From positions 1,194,056 through 1,258,055 of the forward strand of contig DS990260.1 of NCBI GenBank assembly GCA_000155435.1: a stretch of DNA of 64,000 nt. Reading direction: 5' to 3'. Origin of the DNA: Clostridiales bacterium 1_7_47FAA. Lineage in GTDB: Bacteria > Bacillota > Clostridia > Lachnospirales > Lachnospiraceae. Numbering within the stretch: position 1 is the first letter of the stretch; every line of letters begins with the position of its first letter. Below the pieces are notes generated by a model that worked only from the letters and a program-made list of their open reading frames with translations, had not been told where the DNA came from and did no database searches. Shown here piece after piece: positions 26,257 through 37,514 of the stretch. The position numbers and the translations under genes are program-made.

Positions 26257-26811
26257 TTAGGGTTCCTTCATCCGTTCCCTTGTCTCCTTGTCAACCAGCT
26301 CCCGAAGCTTTGTCAGCCTGCCGTCCTGCCCGTAATATTCCTTTCCATAAGAAAGGTTAAAGCCATAGTCAAAATCCGGCGGATTCTCTCCCTGGCTGTG
26401 CTGCAGGATGGTTTCCGCCTTGTCCATGGCCTTTACGAACCTGGCTTCCGGCGTCCTTGCCTGGTTATACTCCTCACACAGGCTAATGATTTCCTCTGCG
26501 CAGGCCCCTGGAAGGCCGGCAACCGCTTTTGCCACATCCCTCTGTTCCTGGTCATGCTTTTTCCCTGCATCCGGCCGGAGCGCCGCGGAAACATCCCCGC
26601 TGTACAGTTCCCCAAGGTCATGGACCAGGCACATGAGCATCACCTTTTCCCTGTCAAGTTCAGGAAATTCATGGCAGAGCACTGCCGCGCCAAGGGCCAG
26701 GCGCCAGGAGTGCTCTGCCGTGCTCTCCTGGCGTCCTGAAACAGTCCATGCTGTCCTCAGCGTGGATTTAAGCCCTTCCACTTCCTTTATGAAATCCAGA
26801 TATTCCTTCAT
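26257..26811 (-). CDS. HD-domain phosphohydrolase (YfbR/5'-deoxynucleotidase-like)
   Basis: 184 residues with HD-domain metal motifs: TAEHSWRLALGA, MCLVHDLGELYSGDV, and a distal Asp in VKAMDKAETIL. The small single-domain layout matches YfbR-like 5'-nucleotidases and related HD proteins. Substrate not determinable. It lies 17 bases downstream of smpB on the same strand, so it is probably the last gene of the rnr-smpB unit. Confidence 0.85.
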   Translation of the reverse strand: MKEYLDFIKEVEGLKSTLRTAWTVSGRQESTAEHSWRLALGAAVLCHEFPELDREKVMLMCLVHDLGELYSGDVSAALRPDAGKKHDQEQRDVAKAVAGLPGACAEEIISLCEEYNQARTPEARFVKAMDKAETILQHSQGENPPDFDYGFNLSYGKEYYGQDGRLTKLRELVDKETRERMKEP

Positions 26812-26828
26812 GTTTTGCCGTCCCTGTC

Positions 26829-27296
26829 CTAATAAAGGTTTTTCACCTTAAAATCCTTTTCCAGTTCCCTTCTCTGGTCCTTCTTGGCAATATCCGCCCT
26901 CTTGTCATAAAGCTTTTTACCGCGGGCCAGCCCGATCTGGACCTTAACCAGGCTTCCCTTAAAATACACCTGAAGGGGAACCAGGGTATAACCCTTCTGC
27001 GCAATCTTGCCGCCCAGCTTCATGATCTCATACTTGTGAAGCAGGAGCCTGCGGGTACGCAGCGGGTCCTTATTGAATATATTGCCCTTCTCATAGGGGC
27101 TGATGTGCATGCCGCAGACATACACCTCTCCCTTGTCAATCTTGACAAACGCTTCCTTGACGCTGCATTTGCCCATACGGATGGACTTTACCTCGGTGCC
27201 GAAAAGCTCGATTCCGGCCTCGTATTTCTCATCAATGAAATAATCATAGTATGCCTTCTTATTATTGGCTACCAGCTTAATACTTTCCTTCCCCAT
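26829..27296 (-). CDS. smpB: SsrA-binding protein SmpB
   Basis: 155 residues from the ATG at 27296. Diagnostic blocks are [38 protein letters not shown]-like [13 protein letters not shown], and a basic tail ([18 protein letters not shown]). It binds tmRNA and delivers it to stalled ribosomes. It lies four bases after rnr in one operon, a conserved arrangement. The longer upstream reading lies inside rnr. Confidence 0.97.
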   Translation of the reverse strand: MGKESIKLVANNKKAYYDYFIDEKYEAGIELFGTEVKSIRMGKCSVKEAFVKIDKGEVYVCGMHISPYEKGNIFNKDPLRTRRLLLHKYEIMKLGGKIAQKGYTLVPLQVYFKGSLVKVQIGLARGKKLYDKRADIAKKDQRRELEKDFKVKNLY

Positions 27297-27300
27297 GCGT

Positions 27301-29601
27301 CTATTCCCCTTTCTCGTCCGCCGTATGCTTCTCCCAGTCCTTTGCCAGGATAAAGTCAACGGTTCTTAAAAGCCTGTCCGTGGAGGACACGGTCACCCTT
27401 ATGGGCTGTCCCAGCTTATAGGTCTTTTTCGTCATCTCCCCTATGAGTTCATAGTGCTGTTCATCAAATATATAATAATCGTCATCCAGGTCGCTCATGC
27501 GCACCAGGCCTTCCACGGTGTTGGGAAGCTCCACATACAGACCCCAGTTGGTAACACCGGATATGGCTCCGTCAAAATCCTGTCCGATGAACCGTGACAT
27601 GTATTCGCATTTCTTCAGTTTATCCGTCTCCCGCTCCGCTTCATCCGCCCTGCGTTCCAGGGCAGAGGTCTGCACCGCCACTTCCGGCAGGATTTTCTCA
27701 TAATGTCCTGCCCTCTTATCGCTTAATCCTCCCTTCAGCGTCTCCTTGATGATCCTGTGGATCTGAAGGTCAGGATAGCGCCTGATAGGAGAGGTGAAAT
27801 GTGTATAGTACCTGGTAGCCAGGCCAAAATGCCCGGAACACTGGGTGGTGTACTTTGCCTGTTTCATGGAACGCAGGGTCAGTCTGGAGAGCAGCGCCTC
27901 CTCCGGCGTGCCTTCTATCTTATCCAGCAGCTTCTGAAGCTCCTTGGGGTGGATTTCCCCGTGCTGCATCTTAATGAAGTAGCCGAAATTGTTGATGAAT
28001 GTCCCCAGCTGTTTCATCTTTTCCGGATCCGGGTTGTCATGGCTCCTGTAAAGGAACGGGATGGACTGCCAGTAATAATCCTCGGCCACGGTTTCATTGG
28101 CTAACAGCATGAAATCCTCGATGATCCTGGTGGCCGCGTTGCGCTCATAGGGCTTAATCTCCAGGGGCTTTCCCTGTCCATCCAGAACAATCTTGCTCTC
28201 CGGGAAATCAAAGTCAATGGCTCCCCGCTTCCTGCGGCTCTCCCTGAGAATATCCGCCAGCTCCTTCATGCAGTCAAACATGGGGACGAAATCCTCATAT
28301 TCCGCCATCACAGCCTCATCCCGGTCCGTCACAATGGCATTGACCGCGGTATAGGTCATGCGCCGGTCCACATGGATCACTGTCTCGGCAATCCGGTGGT
28401 CCAGCACGGTCCCCTGGCCATCCACCTCCATGATGCAGCTTAAGGCCAGCCGGTCCGTGCCTGCGTTCAGGGAGCATATGCCGTTGGACAGCTTGTGCGG
28501 CAGCATGGGTATGACCCTGTCCACCAGATAGACGCTGGTGCTGCGCTTGAACGCTTCCCGGTCAAGAGGGCTTCCTTCCTTCACGTAATGGCTCACATCT
28601 GCAATATGGACCCCCAGGATATAATGTCCCTGATTGTCCCTGCATATGGTCACCGCGTCATCCAGATCCTTGGCATCCTCGCCGTCAATGGTCACGGTCT
28701 GAAGCCCCCGCAGGTCAAGACGGCCCGAAAGCTCCCCGCCCCATCCATCGTGGGACGTAAGGTCACTGATACCATAAGGGCTGCCCGGCTTTGCCGGCTG
28801 GCCTGGAATGTCTGTCTGGCCTGGAACATACGGCTGGCCCGGAACCGTCACGTCCTCCGGGATATCCTCTATCTCCTCCATCACCTCCTGGGGAAATGCC
28901 TCAGGCAGCCCATAGGCCCTGACAATGGACAGGATATCCGTCCCCGGGTCATTGACATGCCCGATGATTTCCGTGACACGCCCCTCCGGCTTATGTTTCT
29001 CACTGCCAAAGTCCGTAATCTTCACAACCACCTTGTGTCCGGTCACTGCTCCCATATCGCAGCCCTGGGGGATGAAGATATCCTTTGCCAGCTTCTGGTT
29101 ATCCGGTATGACAAAACCAAAGTTCTTATTCTTCTGGTAATAGCCCACTATCTCCTGGTTGGCATGTTCCAGGACCCGGATGACAGCGCCCTCTGCCCTG
29201 CGTCCGCCCGAGCCCATGCCGGAACGGCTGCCGGACATCCTGCTGTCATGTTCCACCACAATCTGCACCCGGTCCCCATGAAGGGCTGCCCCTGTCTTAT
29301 CCTCCGGTATGAACACATCCTGTTCCATCCCCTCCACTGTCACAAACCCAAAGCCCTTGGGATGCCCGGAAAATATACCGTTTACGGAAAATGTCTCAGC
29401 CTTTCCATATTTCCCTTTCTTGGAAACACCAATCCTGCCTTCCGCCACCAGGGCATTAAGGACCTCCATCAGATCCTCCCTTTGTGATTTGGGAATGTTC
29501 AAAAGGATGGCCAGTTCCTTGGCCTTCATGGGCACATAGGCCTTGTCATCCATTAATTCCGTCAATATCTGCTTGCGCTGTTCCAATAATTCTTTTTCCA
29601 T
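27301..29601 (-). CDS. rnr: Ribonuclease R
   Basis: About 766 residues from the ATG at 29601. Domain order: N-terminal winged helix, cold-shock domains ([31 protein letters not shown]), the RNB catalytic domain with metal-binding [12 protein letters not shown], and a C-terminal S1 domain ([15 protein letters not shown]). It is a 3'-5' exonuclease that degrades structured RNA and works with tmRNA/SmpB. Two unusual low-complexity inserts are visible: a Ser/Gly/Arg stretch after the first cold-shock domain, and VPGQ/IPGQ repeats (DNA about 28781-28850) just before the RNB domain. Confidence 0.96.
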   Translation of the reverse strand: MEKELLEQRKQILTELMDDKAYVPMKAKELAILLNIPKSQREDLMEVLNALVAEGRIGVSKKGKYGKAETFSVNGIFSGHPKGFGFVTVEGMEQDVFIPEDKTGAALHGDRVQIVVEHDSRMSGSRSGMGSGGRRAEGAVIRVLEHANQEIVGYYQKNKNFGFVIPDNQKLAKDIFIPQGCDMGAVTGHKVVVKITDFGSEKHKPEGRVTEIIGHVNDPGTDILSIVRAYGLPEAFPQEVMEEIEDIPEDVTVPGQPYVPGQTDIPGQPAKPGSPYGISDLTSHDGWGGELSGRLDLRGLQTVTIDGEDAKDLDDAVTICRDNQGHYILGVHIADVSHYVKEGSPLDREAFKRSTSVYLVDRVIPMLPHKLSNGICSLNAGTDRLALSCIMEVDGQGTVLDHRIAETVIHVDRRMTYTAVNAIVTDRDEAVMAEYEDFVPMFDCMKELADILRESRRKRGAIDFDFPESKIVLDGQGKPLEIKPYERNAATRIIEDFMLLANETVAEDYYWQSIPFLYRSHDNPDPEKMKQLGTFINNFGYFIKMQHGEIHPKELQKLLDKIEGTPEEALLSRLTLRSMKQAKYTTQCSGHFGLATRYYTHFTSPIRRYPDLQIHRIIKETLKGGLSDKRAGHYEKILPEVAVQTSALERRADEAERETDKLKKCEYMSRFIGQDFDGAISGVTNWGLYVELPNTVEGLVRMSDLDDDYYIFDEQHYELIGEMTKKTYKLGQPIRVTVSSTDRLLRTVDFILAKDWEKHTADEKGE

Positions 29602-29629
29602 ATACCCTCTTTTCCGCCTAAAGAAATAA

Positions 29630-29658
29630 AACACCCTTATATGAATACAAGGGTGTTT
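29630..29658 (-). terminator. Terminator after secG
   Basis: ACACCCTT pairs with AAGGGTGT, and on the minus strand TTTTATTTCTTT follows. It separates secG from rnr. Confidence 0.65.
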
Positions 29659-29684
29659 TGGTCACGTTCACTTCTTTTGTCTTA

Positions 29685-29939
29685 TTATCCCGCAATCTTC
29701 AGAAGAATATTCAGGATAATGGTAATAATCATAAATACAATCGCACCGTATCTGGTAAAATGCTCCAGGGCACCCTCCATGGAACGGCCTCTGTTCTTGC
29801 TCCAGTAACTGTCTGTGGAGATACCGCCGATTGCACTTCCAAGTCCGTTGGACTTACCTTCCTGCATCAGGATAACGATTGATATGGCAACACCAAGGAT
29901 TACATATATGATTGATAATATAACCTGTATAACTGACAT
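29685..29939 (-). CDS. secG: Preprotein translocase subunit SecG
   Basis: 84 residues with two membrane spans (VILSIIYVILGVAISIVIL and IVFMIITIILNILL) and the SecG loop motif QEGKSNGLGSAIGG. It associates with SecYE in the membrane to assist protein export. The secG-rnr-smpB order is conserved in Firmicutes. The ATG at 29939 has GAGG upstream; longer frames lack a site. Confidence 0.95.
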   Translation of the reverse strand: MSVIQVILSIIYVILGVAISIVILMQEGKSNGLGSAIGGISTDSYWSKNRGRSMEGALEHFTRYGAIVFMIITIILNILLKIAG

Positions 29940-30107
29940 CCGCCTGCACCTCTTCATTTTCTTATAGTCAAACACAGATATCTTATCACACTTTGTCCGA
30001 AAAAACAACCTGTTTTCCCATTTTTACACAGCTTTTATGCCCTTTCATGCCGTGTCACTGATATATGGAAATAGTGTGTGACAGCCGACCGGCCGTCTTC
30101 CCCAAGG

Positions 30108-31055
30108 CTACATGGCCTGGGATGTGATAAAGGACAGATTCCCCTGGAACCTGACGGTCCCGTATCCGGCAGGTACAATGAAATGGCATCCCTTTTTCAC
30201 TGCGGTGCCGTCCACCGTGCCTTCGCCTTCCAGGATGCTCACATTAGCAAACCTGTCCCCGAAGTCCTCCTCCCACTCACCTGCCATATCCACCTTGTCA
30301 GCGGTATAATAGCAGCAGGTAATCAGGTGGTACTTCTTACCGTTGTCCGTTTCCTTCACAAGCACTGGCTGCTCATCCTCACGCTGCACAAAGGGCGCTT
30401 CTATCACGTCAATGCTCTGCTGCACATGCAGCTGCCTTGGCCTGCCCTCAGAAAGCCTGTCATAGTCATAGACCCGGTATGTAATGTCACTGCTCTGCTG
30501 TGTCTCCAGGATTAAAGTCCCTCCCTTGATTGCATGGACACACCCGGGATTAATCTGGAAGAAATCGCCTTTCTTAATGGGTACCTCCCGGATGAACTCC
30601 GTCCACCTGCCCTGTTCAATCATGGACCTCAGTTCTTCCTTATCCTTTGCATGGTGGCCGATGACAATGGTCCCGTCCTCGTCACAGTCCAGGATATACC
30701 AGCATTCCATCTTCCCAAGGGAGCCGTTCTCATGTTCCGCCGCATATGCGTTGTCCGGGTGGACCTGGATGCTTAAATCATCCCTTGCATCGATGATCTT
30801 CACCAGCAGCGGGAATTCCCCGCAGGAATCAGCCACGGTCCCAAACAGTTCCTTATGCTCCCTCCATAACGAACTTAAGGTATGTCCAGCATATGTACCG
30901 GATGACACCCTGCAGTCACCGCTTCTGTGTGCGCTGATAGCCCAGCACTCCCCTGTGTGCCCGCTTGGGATATCATAGCCATACACTTCCTTCAGGCGGC
31001 TTCCGCCCCAGATTGCTTCCTTAAATACCGGTTCCATCATTAACAGTTCTTTCAT
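30108..31055 (-). CDS. manA: Mannose-6-phosphate isomerase, class I
   Basis: About 315 residues. Metal-site motifs typical of short Firmicute ManA are IQVHPDN, KMECWYIL and NPGCVHAIKGG. N-terminal PVFKEAIWGGSRLKEVYG is also typical. It interconverts mannose-6-P and fructose-6-P. The ATG at 31055 has GGGAG eight bases upstream and is preferred over the ATG at 31070. Confidence 0.93.
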   Translation of the reverse strand: MKELLMMEPVFKEAIWGGSRLKEVYGYDIPSGHTGECWAISAHRSGDCRVSSGTYAGHTLSSLWREHKELFGTVADSCGEFPLLVKIIDARDDLSIQVHPDNAYAAEHENGSLGKMECWYILDCDEDGTIVIGHHAKDKEELRSMIEQGRWTEFIREVPIKKGDFFQINPGCVHAIKGGTLILETQQSSDITYRVYDYDRLSEGRPRQLHVQQSIDVIEAPFVQREDEQPVLVKETDNGKKYHLITCCYYTADKVDMAGEWEEDFGDRFANVSILEGEGTVDGTAVKKGCHFIVPAGYGTVRFQGNLSFITSQAM

Positions 31056-31176
31056 TCCCTTATCTCCCATCCTTACTGCATTATTTATATTTCAATATTG
31101 CCTTATTTCATCATACATAAAAATGGGGGGTTGTCAAGATTTACCGTTGAAGTAGCTGAAAATAAACAGCATATAC

Positions 31177-31203
31177 CCGGCTGTCCCTGGAAAGGACAGC
31201 CGG
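31177..31203 (-). terminator. Terminator after enolase
   Basis: CCGGCTGTCC pairs with GGACAGCCGG around a 7-base loop, just past the eno stop codon; the T-run is weak. Confidence 0.5.
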
Positions 31204-31220
31204 ATGCTGCATATCCGTAT

Positions 31221-32501
31221 TTATTCAGCAGACAGGCTGAGGTTCTCCTCAATGCGGAGCAGCTGGTTGTATTTAGCCACACGGTCTGAGCGGCAGGGCG
31301 CCCCTGTCTTAATCTGTCCCGCGTTCACAGCTACCGCGATATCGGCAATGATGGAATCCTCTGTTTCACCGGAGCGGTGGGAGATAATGGTCCCGAATCC
31401 GGCCCGCTTTGCCATCTCAATGGCTTCAAAGCTTTCCGTCAGCGTGCCGATCTGGTTGACCTTTACAAGGATTGCATTGCCCGCCTCCAGGTCAATGCCC
31501 TTTTTCAGCCGTTTCGTGTTGGTCACGAACAGATCGTCCCCCACCAGCTGGATGCGGTTTCCCAGCTGTTCTGTGAGCATTTTCCAACCATCCCAGTCTT
31601 CTTCCTCAAGTCCGTCCTCAATGGAGCAGATGGGGAAACGGTCCACCAGCCCCCTGTAATATTCCACCATCTCCCCGGCGCTGCGCTGCACCTGTCTGCC
31701 CGCCATCCGGCTCTCGCCCGGGAACAGGTACAGGCCGGTGGCTTCATCGTAAAGCTCACTGGACGCCGCATCAATGGCAATCTTCATATCTGAACCAGGC
31801 TTCAGGCCATTCTTCTCCATGGCCTTAACAAGATACTCCAGTACCTCCTCTGAGTTCTTAAGGTCAGGGGCAAAACCGCCTTCATCGCCCACACCCGTGC
31901 TGTATCCGTCTTCCTTTAAAAGCTTTTTCAGGGTATGGTATACCTCCGCGCACATCCTTAATCCTTCTGAAAAACAGCATGCTCCGTATGGCATAATCAT
32001 GAATTCCTGAAGGTCCACTGTATTGTCCGCGTGCTTTCCTCCGTTTAGGATGTTCATCATGGGGATGGGAAGCTTTGAGGCGTGGATCCCGCCCAGGTAC
32101 CTGTATAAAGGCATATGAAGCCCATTGGCCGCTGCCCTGGCCACTGCCATGGACACCCCAAGGATTGCGTTAGCACCCAGCTTTGCCTTATTCTCAGTCC
32201 CGTCCGCCTCTATCAGCAGATGGTCAATATACCTCTGGTCCAGGGCGCTTTCAAAAAGCACTGCCTCGCTGAGCACTGAATTCACATGCTCCACTGCCTT
32301 TTTCACACCCTGCCCATTATAGCGCTCCCCGCCGTCCCTTAATTCCACGGCCTCAAACTTACCAGTGGACGCGCCTGACGGAACGGCAGCGCGTCCGCTT
32401 GCCCCGCCCGTAAGGCAGACCTCCACCTCCACGGTCGGATTCCCTCTGGAATCCAGTATCTCACGGCCCGTGACCGCCTCTATCTCCAACTCATTCAACA
32501 T
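31221..32501 (-). CDS. eno: Enolase
   Basis: 426 residues from the ATG at 32501, nine bases after GAGGAGG. Full-length enolase: [16 protein letters not shown] at the N-terminus, ISIEDGLEE-type [38 protein letters not shown] and SHRSGETED. It catalyses 2-phosphoglycerate to phosphoenolpyruvate. It is not next to other glycolysis genes here. Confidence 0.97.
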   Translation of the reverse strand: MLNELEIEAVTGREILDSRGNPTVEVEVCLTGGASGRAAVPSGASTGKFEAVELRDGGERYNGQGVKKAVEHVNSVLSEAVLFESALDQRYIDHLLIEADGTENKAKLGANAILGVSMAVARAAANGLHMPLYRYLGGIHASKLPIPMMNILNGGKHADNTVDLQEFMIMPYGACCFSEGLRMCAEVYHTLKKLLKEDGYSTGVGDEGGFAPDLKNSEEVLEYLVKAMEKNGLKPGSDMKIAIDAASSELYDEATGLYLFPGESRMAGRQVQRSAGEMVEYYRGLVDRFPICSIEDGLEEEDWDGWKMLTEQLGNRIQLVGDDLFVTNTKRLKKGIDLEAGNAILVKVNQIGTLTESFEAIEMAKRAGFGTIISHRSGETEDSIIADIAVAVNAGQIKTGAPCRSDRVAKYNQLLRIEENLSLSAE

Positions 32502-32576
32502 AAAAAATGACCTCCTCATATCAATCTCTCAATGATATAAGGATAGCCATTTTTTAGCATTTTATGTATGAAAATC

Positions 32577-33542
32577 TTAATTGAGCCGCGCCCCGTCCGC
32601 ACCTACTGTATATCCGTCCGGCGTGACCGTGCCCGCCAGCATGGCCCCGCTGTCATCGCAGTAATAAAACTTATCATTCCACTGGATCCAGCCGGTCTTC
32701 ATATAACCTTCCCCGTCAAAAAAGTACCACTTCCCGCGGATAGACTGCCAGCCATCCTTCGTATAGCTTCCGTCCGGATTCACATACCACCATCCCCTGT
32801 CATCCCGCATCCACTGTCCGTTCAGCCTGGCAAGGTCTTCCTCCGTCACATCCATATAGGCGGATTCCTGCCAGTCCCCAACATTGCTGCGGCTGTCAAC
32901 GGCCCTTACCTTAAAGTAATAGGTTCCGGTCCTGGGGAACCTGCCTGAAAAGTCAAAGCTGTTCTCCTTCACCGTATACACGGTTCCAATCCCGTCGTCC
33001 GAGGTTGTGGAATTATTGCCATACCGGCACAGACGCACCTTGTAGTTCTTAGCCAGGCTGTTATGGTCCCAGTGTGCAATGCCGTTGTACTCATCCCAGG
33101 TAAGCCCGCTGACATCCAGGTCCTCATCATCCTCGTCCAGCTTTTCCAGGGTAACGGTAAGCACCATCTCAGACTTGTCAGACTTGGTGGAGCTTGTCAC
33201 ATACTTCACCTTGTCCCCGCTGAAGGAAAATGCACTCTTGCCTGACTTTGCAAAGTAATAATCGGAATCAGCAGACAGCCACACCTCCACCTTCGGCTTG
33301 TCCCCGCCCACCCAGAAATCCTTTTCATTAACAATATCCACACTCTCAACGGAGCAGTTGCCGCTGCCCAGAGTGACATCCACATCGCCTCCGGACTCTC
33401 CTGCCTGGATATCATAAGAAAACGACAGTTCAATGGTGCCGACCTTCTCACGCTCCTCTTTTGCCAGGCTTACCATGGATATGGATGCAGCAACGGCCAG
33501 GGACAGCCCCAGCGTGATGACCCATTCCCGCTTTCTTCCCAT
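32577..33542 (-). CDS. Secreted cell-wall-binding repeat protein
   Basis: 321 residues. A signal peptide (WVITLGLSLAVAASISMVSLA) is followed by a beta-rich N-terminal domain (IELSFSYDIQAGESGGDVDV), a fibronectin-III-like segment (FPRTGTYYFKVRAVDSRSNVG) and three choline-binding-type repeats (GWWYVNPDGSYTKDGWQ, KWYFFDGEGYMKTGWIQ, FYYCDDSGAMLAG). Likely non-covalently attached to wall polymers. No enzymatic motif is seen. Confidence 0.85.
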   Translation of the reverse strand: MGRKREWVITLGLSLAVAASISMVSLAKEEREKVGTIELSFSYDIQAGESGGDVDVTLGSGNCSVESVDIVNEKDFWVGGDKPKVEVWLSADSDYYFAKSGKSAFSFSGDKVKYVTSSTKSDKSEMVLTVTLEKLDEDDEDLDVSGLTWDEYNGIAHWDHNSLAKNYKVRLCRYGNNSTTSDDGIGTVYTVKENSFDFSGRFPRTGTYYFKVRAVDSRSNVGDWQESAYMDVTEEDLARLNGQWMRDDRGWWYVNPDGSYTKDGWQSIRGKWYFFDGEGYMKTGWIQWNDKFYYCDDSGAMLAGTVTPDGYTVGADGARLN

Positions 33543-33833
33543 AAGAAACTCCTCCTTTGAATTATTCTCACTTCATCATATCACAAAACCATGATAATTT
33601 GAATCTCATTTCCAGACCTTGGGTCTTATTTTTCCTGGGTCTTATTTTGCCCTGCACCTTATTTTGTCCGGATTCCTGCCATAAGACAGAGGACGGAAAT
33701 GAATTTAAATACTGCCCCTGTACAGCGCTGGTGCCGCATACACCAAACTTGTTCTATTTTCATATAGTACTAATAAGCCGGCAAGCCCCATGGCCCCGGC
33801 CACTAAAACAGTTTGACGCAGGGGGATTACCGC

Positions 33834-34937
33834 TTGATTACATTAAGTCTATGCATGATTGTGAAAAATGAAGAGGCAGTGCTGGAACGTATCCTGAAAC
33901 CCATGTCCCTGGCCGCAGACCAGATCATCATTATGGACACCGGCTCCACGGACAGGACCAGGGAGATTGCCAGACGTTATACACAAGAGGTCTATGAATA
34001 TCCCTGGAAGGATGATTTTGCCGCTGCCAGGAATGCTGCCTGCGAAAAGGCTGTCATGGATTACTGGATGTGGCTGGATGCAGATGATACCGTCAGCCCT
34101 GAAACAGTAAGGAAGCTTATAAAACTGAAGGAAGAACTGAATCCATCCACGGATGTGGTAATGATGAAGTATGCCACTGGCTTTGATTCCAAGGGCAGGA
34201 CAACATTTTCCTACTACAGGGAAAGGCTTTTAAAAAATCATCATGGTTTCACCTGGCGGGGACGTGTCCATGAGGCCGTTACCCCAACGGGGCAGATTAT
34301 ATACACGGATATTGAAATCCGGCATAAAAAGGAGGGAGAAGGGGACAAAGACCGCAACCTCAGGATTTACGAGGCCATGCTTAAGGACGGGGAAGCGCTG
34401 GAACCCAGGCATCAGTTCTACTATGCCAGGGAACTCTACTACCATGGGCGCTATGAGGATGCCATCCAGGCGCTGGAGGGCTTTTTGAAAGAGCCGGAAG
34501 CATGGATTGAGAATAAGATTGATGCCTGTCTGCATCTGGCCTACTGTCATGAAAAACTGGGCAGGCAAGAAGACGCCATGAAGGCCCTGACTGAAAGTTT
34601 TGCCTATGACAAGCCCCGCGGGGAAGCCTGCTGTGAGCTTGGAAAACTAAAAATGGACACCGGGAAACTATCAGAAGCAGTTTACTGGTACGAACAGGCC
34701 CTCTCTTTGGATCCGGATGAACAATCCGGGGCCTTTGTCCAGAAAGACTGCTATGGGTACCTTCCTTCCATCCAGCTGTGCGTATGCCATGACAGGCTGG
34801 GGGACCATAGACGGGCTTACTATTATCACCAGAAATCGCAGAAATTCAAACCGGACAGCGAAGCAGTAAAGCTGAACCAGGCATATTTTGAACGGATATT
34901 GAAACAAAAAGCGGAGGCAGTGCCTCCCAAACAGTAA
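33834..34937 (+). CDS. Family-2 glycosyltransferase with TPR-like tail
   Basis: About 367 residues from a TTG at 33834, nine bases after AGGGGGA; the TTG at 33813 is less well placed. The N-terminal GT-A domain has [29 protein letters not shown] and the DxD-like WLDADDT. The C-terminal half contains TPR-like helices ([37 protein letters not shown]). This architecture resembles SunS-type peptide glycosyltransferases. It is 16 bases upstream of the collagen-like gene, so it probably glycosylates Thr residues of that protein (inference). Confidence 0.85.
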   Translation: MITLSLCMIVKNEEAVLERILKPMSLAADQIIIMDTGSTDRTREIARRYTQEVYEYPWKDDFAAARNAACEKAVMDYWMWLDADDTVSPETVRKLIKLKEELNPSTDVVMMKYATGFDSKGRTTFSYYRERLLKNHHGFTWRGRVHEAVTPTGQIIYTDIEIRHKKEGEGDKDRNLRIYEAMLKDGEALEPRHQFYYARELYYHGRYEDAIQALEGFLKEPEAWIENKIDACLHLAYCHEKLGRQEDAMKALTESFAYDKPRGEACCELGKLKMDTGKLSEAVYWYEQALSLDPDEQSGAFVQKDCYGYLPSIQLCVCHDRLGDHRRAYYYHQKSQKFKPDSEAVKLNQAYFERILKQKAEAVPPKQ

Positions 34938-34953
34938 ACAAGGAGATGTTGCT

Positions 34954-36381
34954 ATGTATTTTAATTTTCCAAATGGAATGAATCAATATAATGACGGCGA
35001 TATGGACGGCCGCGGAGAATCCATGAACATGGGCCAGCGCCGGCCAGGCTGCGGAGGCGGGTTTCCTCCTATTCCCTGTCCTCCCCCGGATTTAGGATGC
35101 GGATGCCCTAGAAGAGGGCCCACCGGACCCATGGGACCAACCGGGCCTGCGGGACCCATGGGACCGCGGGGATGCCCTGGAGTACAGGGACCAACCGGTG
35201 CAACTGGCGCCATGGGACCGCAGGGATATGTTGGACCGACCGGGGCCACAGGAGCCAGGGGACCACAGGGATATATCGGGGCAACCGGGCCGGCCGGACC
35301 TCAGGGACTGCAAGGCGTCCAGGGACCTGCCGGACCACGCGGCGCTACCGGAGCCACAGGACTTCAGGGACTGCAGGGTATCCAGGGGCCAACCGGTGTT
35401 ACCGGTATACAGGGAATCCAGGGACCGCAGGGTATCCAGGGACCTGCCGGCGCCAGAGGAGCGACAGGCGCTACCGGCGCTACCGGTGTACAGGGTCTAC
35501 AGGGTCTACGAGGGCCTACTGGGCCAACCGGTATCACCGGGGCAACCGGCACAACAGGATCCAGCCCTGTCATCACTGTAGCAGGAACCGTCACAGGCGA
35601 GCCTGGCTCACAGGCAGCTGTAGATGAAACCTTTACCCCCAACGGGGCACAGCTTCTGTTCACCATACCGGCAGGCGCCACTGGGGTCCAGGGACCCATA
35701 GGACCAACTGGGCCGACCGGACCTATTGGGCCGACCGGATCTACTGGCCCTGCCGGAACATCCGGACCAACCGGAGTTGCAGAAACGATTACAATTCGCA
35801 ATACCACCACAGGTACACCTGGATCATCCGCCGCAGTTGTGGATGTGACCGGCAGCCCTGACCATGTGCTGGATTTTATCATTCCCGCAGGGGTAAATGG
35901 GGCTACTGGGGCTACTGGAGCCACTGGCGTTACCGGGCCTGCTGGACCGACTGGAGCTGCCGGTGTTACCGGGCCTACCGGGCCCACTGGTGCTGACGGC
36001 GTTACTGGGCCTACCGGGCCCACTGGACCCACTGGCGCTGACGGTGTTACCGGGCCTACCGGGTCCACTGGCACCAATGGCGTTACCGGGCCTACCGGAC
36101 CGACTGGCGCTGATGGTGTTACCGGACCTACCGGACCCACTGGTGCTGACGGTGTTACCGGGCCTACCGGGCCCACTGGCGCTAATGGCGTTACCGGGCC
36201 TACCGGGCCCACTGGTGCTGACGGCGCTACCGGGCCTACTGGGCCTACCGGGCCCACTGGTGCTGATGGTGTTACCGGACCGACCGGACCGACCATAATA
36301 AGAAAACGGCTATATATCCATTGTAACAGCAAAAATAAAATACGAGCTTATCACTTTATCGGACAAGCGCCGCCCAAGTAG
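34954..36381 (+). pseudogene. Collagen-like (Gly-X-Y) surface protein, 5' part, interrupted
   Basis: N-terminal non-collagen segment of about 45 residues ([14 protein letters not shown]..., Pro/Cys-rich [14 protein letters not shown]), then long [10 protein letters not shown]-type repeats. Two globular inserts are similar to each other ([19 protein letters not shown]...[24 protein letters not shown]...IPAG). This is the BclA/exosporium-type layout. At 36294/36295 the repeats stop and the frame runs into a mobile element, adding a foreign tail ([15 protein letters not shown]...) to the stop at 36381. The remaining 3' part is at 42300-42965. A truncated protein may still be made. Confidence 0.88.
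36295..36307 (+). repeat. Left terminal inverted repeat of the 6-kb element
   Basis: ATAATAAGAAAAC, exact reverse complement of 42283-42295; it begins where the Gly-X-Y frame ends. Confidence 0.85.
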
Positions 36382-36400
36382 AGACTACGGGCGGTGTTTT
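36369..36400 (+). terminator. Hairpin terminator inside the element's left end
   Basis: GCCGCCC-AA-GTAG-AGA-CTAC-GGGCGG forms a long stem with an AA bulge, followed by TGTTTTCC. It overlaps the end of the truncated collagen frame and would end its transcript. Confidence 0.65.
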
Positions 36401-36498
36401 CCGTTGTGAGGCGGGAAGGAGGACAATTCCCATGCTTCGGGCCAACATGATATGCTCCCTATAAGAGAGACAATGAAAAACAAAACAAGGGAGCAACT

Positions 36499-37107
36499 AT
36501 GGGAAAGCGAATAGAGATGGATTTAGAAGAAAAAGTGTTTCTGGTAAAGGAATACATCAAGGGTCGAATCAAAGGCCGGGAAGCAGCCCGTCGGGCCGGA
36601 ATAGGATCTTCAACGATGCAAAGCTGAATCAGCCGTTACCGGGCGGAAGGGATCGAGGGGCTCCGTCATGATGGAAACAAGGATAAGCGAAGGTACGACA
36701 AACAGACCAGACGAAAAGTGGCTGAGGAATATCTATCCGGCAAGGGTAGCTCCCTGACCATCGCAGAAAAGTATAAACTTCGCTCAGGAAACTTGGTATT
36801 AGATTGGGTTAAGGAGTATCATCGCCATAACGGAAAAGAAACAGGAGGAGATGTTATGGCGAAGAACAGATACACATTAGAGGAACGGGTACAAGTCGTG
36901 AAAGAGCATCTGGAGAATGGAAAAAGCTTTTCAGAGATTGCCAATTCCTATAACTTGAGCACTCAGTTGGTCCGTACCTGGGTGAAAAAATACCGGGAAA
37001 TGGGTCTGGCAGGGCTGGAGGACCGGCGGGGGAAGCGTACGGCAGAGCAAATACCCCGGACGCCGCATGTCCGGTGCTGCACAAGATTTACCTCAGTGCC
37101 ATATTGA
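36499..37107 (+). pseudogene. IS3-family orfA remnant
   Basis: From the ATG at 36499 the product is a double helix-turn-helix OrfA (LVKEYIKGRIKGREAARRAG; YTLEERVQVVKEHLENGKSF). An in-frame TGA at 36625-36627 replaces the usual Trp (STMQ-S-stop-ISRY). After RTAEQIPRTP the frame diverges from the family, marking a deletion into orfB. Confidence 0.82.
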
Positions 37108-37514
37108 ATTTCTGCGACAGAAGGATTGTAGCCTTTGTCATTGGGGACGCTAACGACTGCGCATTGGTGTATGATACTTTTGACCAGGCAATTGCGAAGA
37201 CCCCAGGGGCGTATCCGCTCTTTCACAGCGACAGGGGAATCCAATACACAACGCAGGTGTTCCACAATAAGCTGGCGGAGGCAGGCATGGTTCAGAGCAT
37301 GTCGCGTATTGGCAAGTGCATTGATAATGGCCCCATGGAAGGCTTTTGGGGAATCCTTAAGCGTGAGCGTTATTACGGCAGGCGTTTTACCAGCCGGGAA
37401 GAGCTGACCCGGATGATTGAGGAGTACATGGCCTATTATAATTTCAGGCGTCCCCAGCGCGGCCTGGGCGTTCTCACGCCGCTGGAAAAGCACGAACTGT
37501 ATAGAGCGGCATAA
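37074..37514 (+). pseudogene. IS3-family orfB (DDE transposase) 3' fragment
   Basis: The remaining integrase core reads IYLSAILNFCDRRIVAFVIG, then the second Asp in LFHSDRGIQYTTQVF, the Glu in GPMEGFWGILKRERYY, and the C-terminal YNFRRPQRGLGVLTPLEKH. The N-terminal HTH region and the first catalytic Asp are deleted, so it is inactive. Confidence 0.85.

Noticed and set aside
35364-36332. Long antisense Pro-Val-Gly-Pro repeat ORF (and 42269-43141)
   Set aside because: It is the mirror frame of the collagen GPT repeats; GC-rich triplet repeats keep several frames open.
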